Below, in pieces: positions 5,866 to 6,139 of a DNA stretch of 6,139 nucleotides. Made by a program: the position numbers and the translations under genes. The stretch's first letter is position 1. Each line of letters begins with the position of its first letter. The stretch covers positions 1 through 6,139 of the forward strand of contig JALSHW010000024.1 in the NCBI GenBank assembly GCA_026982035.1. The letters run 5' to 3'. This DNA comes from Phycisphaerales bacterium (GTDB lineage: Bacteria > Planctomycetota > Phycisphaerae > Phycisphaerales > UBA1924). Under the pieces are notes generated by a model. It was not told the DNA's origin. It worked only from the letters and a program-made list of their open reading frames with translations, and searched no databases.

Positions 5866-6139
5866 AGTGCGTTCTCAAATTCAATCCAGTCCAAGAAACC
5901 TCGGAGACCTGCGCAGTCTCTCCAAAAGAAGTGTCCTATCCCCCTCCAATCGGTGCAACAAACCCACCCACTTTGTCCGACTTTGCCAAATCAGGAGCAT
6001 GATCAGCACGCACCAAAGGCACAATCGGCAACCAAACCACTTATCGGCCCACCCTTGGCCATAAACTCCCATCTCATCAAAATAACACCATCCACAACAA
6101 CGCCCCCAAAGCATCCCAAAGAACCCCTCCCCATGAACA
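5866..6139. other. End region without a convincing gene
   Basis: This 274-base stretch is upstream of the exported-protein gene and should carry its promoter, but I see no good -35/-10 pair. It is C-rich on the plus strand like the rest of the window. A minus-strand open frame at 5881-6114 (77 codons, rich in Trp and Cys, with AGG and AGA codons) has a purine-rich GGGGAGGGG stretch upstream but no protein-like pattern. A neighbouring gene may begin just outside the right edge. Confidence 0.5.
5903..5923. repeat. Imperfect inverted repeat upstream of the exported-protein gene
   Basis: GGAGA and TCTCC flank the palindrome CTGCGCAG, with a one- versus two-base mismatch between arms and core. 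It lies 38-58 bases before the ATG at 5865, so it could be an operator or a leader hairpin. It is short and could be chance. Confidence 0.3.

Noticed and set aside
5881..6114. Minus-strand 77-codon frame with a hydrophobic stretch
   Set aside because: It has a purine-rich upstream stretch but is full of Trp and Cys, uses AGG/AGA codons and shows no recognisable pattern. It more likely is the leader of the downstream gene, though a small gene cannot be excluded.

Overview
The window looks like ordinary chromosome from a Planctomycetota bacterium, most likely of the Phycisphaerae type. That placement is an inference. It rests on a SecA carrying the extra blocks I associate with planctomycete SecA, an HU protein with a lysine/alanine-rich N-terminal tail, a small free-standing version of the NrdJ C-terminal domain, and mostly weak or absent Shine-Dalgarno sequences. 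No mobile element, CRISPR array, tRNA or rRNA is visible.

Layout from left to right. Positions 1-2397 (minus) hold the first 799 residues of the SecA preprotein translocase ATPase, which runs off the left edge. Upstream of it on the same strand, 2550-2903 encodes a small protein of unknown function with one membrane or signal segment. A divergent intergenic region (2904-3110) separates it from a plus-strand gene (3111-3497) for a 128-residue protein matching the C-terminal domain of B12-dependent ribonucleotide reductase. That gene converges, with only three bases between the stop codons, on a minus-strand D-2-hydroxyacid dehydrogenase (3501-4469). A second divergent region (4470-4682) leads to the plus-strand HU-like nucleoid protein (4683-5141). 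HU converges on a minus-strand gene (5242-5865) for an exported protein with a Ser/Gly-rich tail, and a strong hairpin between the two can terminate transcription both ways. The last 274 bases (5866-6139) show no convincing gene.

The genes do not form one pathway: they are protein export, possible nucleotide metabolism, hydroxyacid metabolism, chromosome packaging and two uncharacterised exported or membrane proteins. The only possible operon is the small membrane protein with secA, and its 152-base gap and a possible terminator make this doubtful. The clearest global pattern is base asymmetry. The plus strand is C-rich and G-poor whichever strand the gene is on, and plus-strand genes almost always use C or A at third codon positions. 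This fits a replication-strand bias with the minus strand as leading strand. I found no evidence for a new multi-gene system. The most interesting items are the free-standing NrdJ-type domain, the SecA insertions, the tailed HU and the repeat-rich exported protein.
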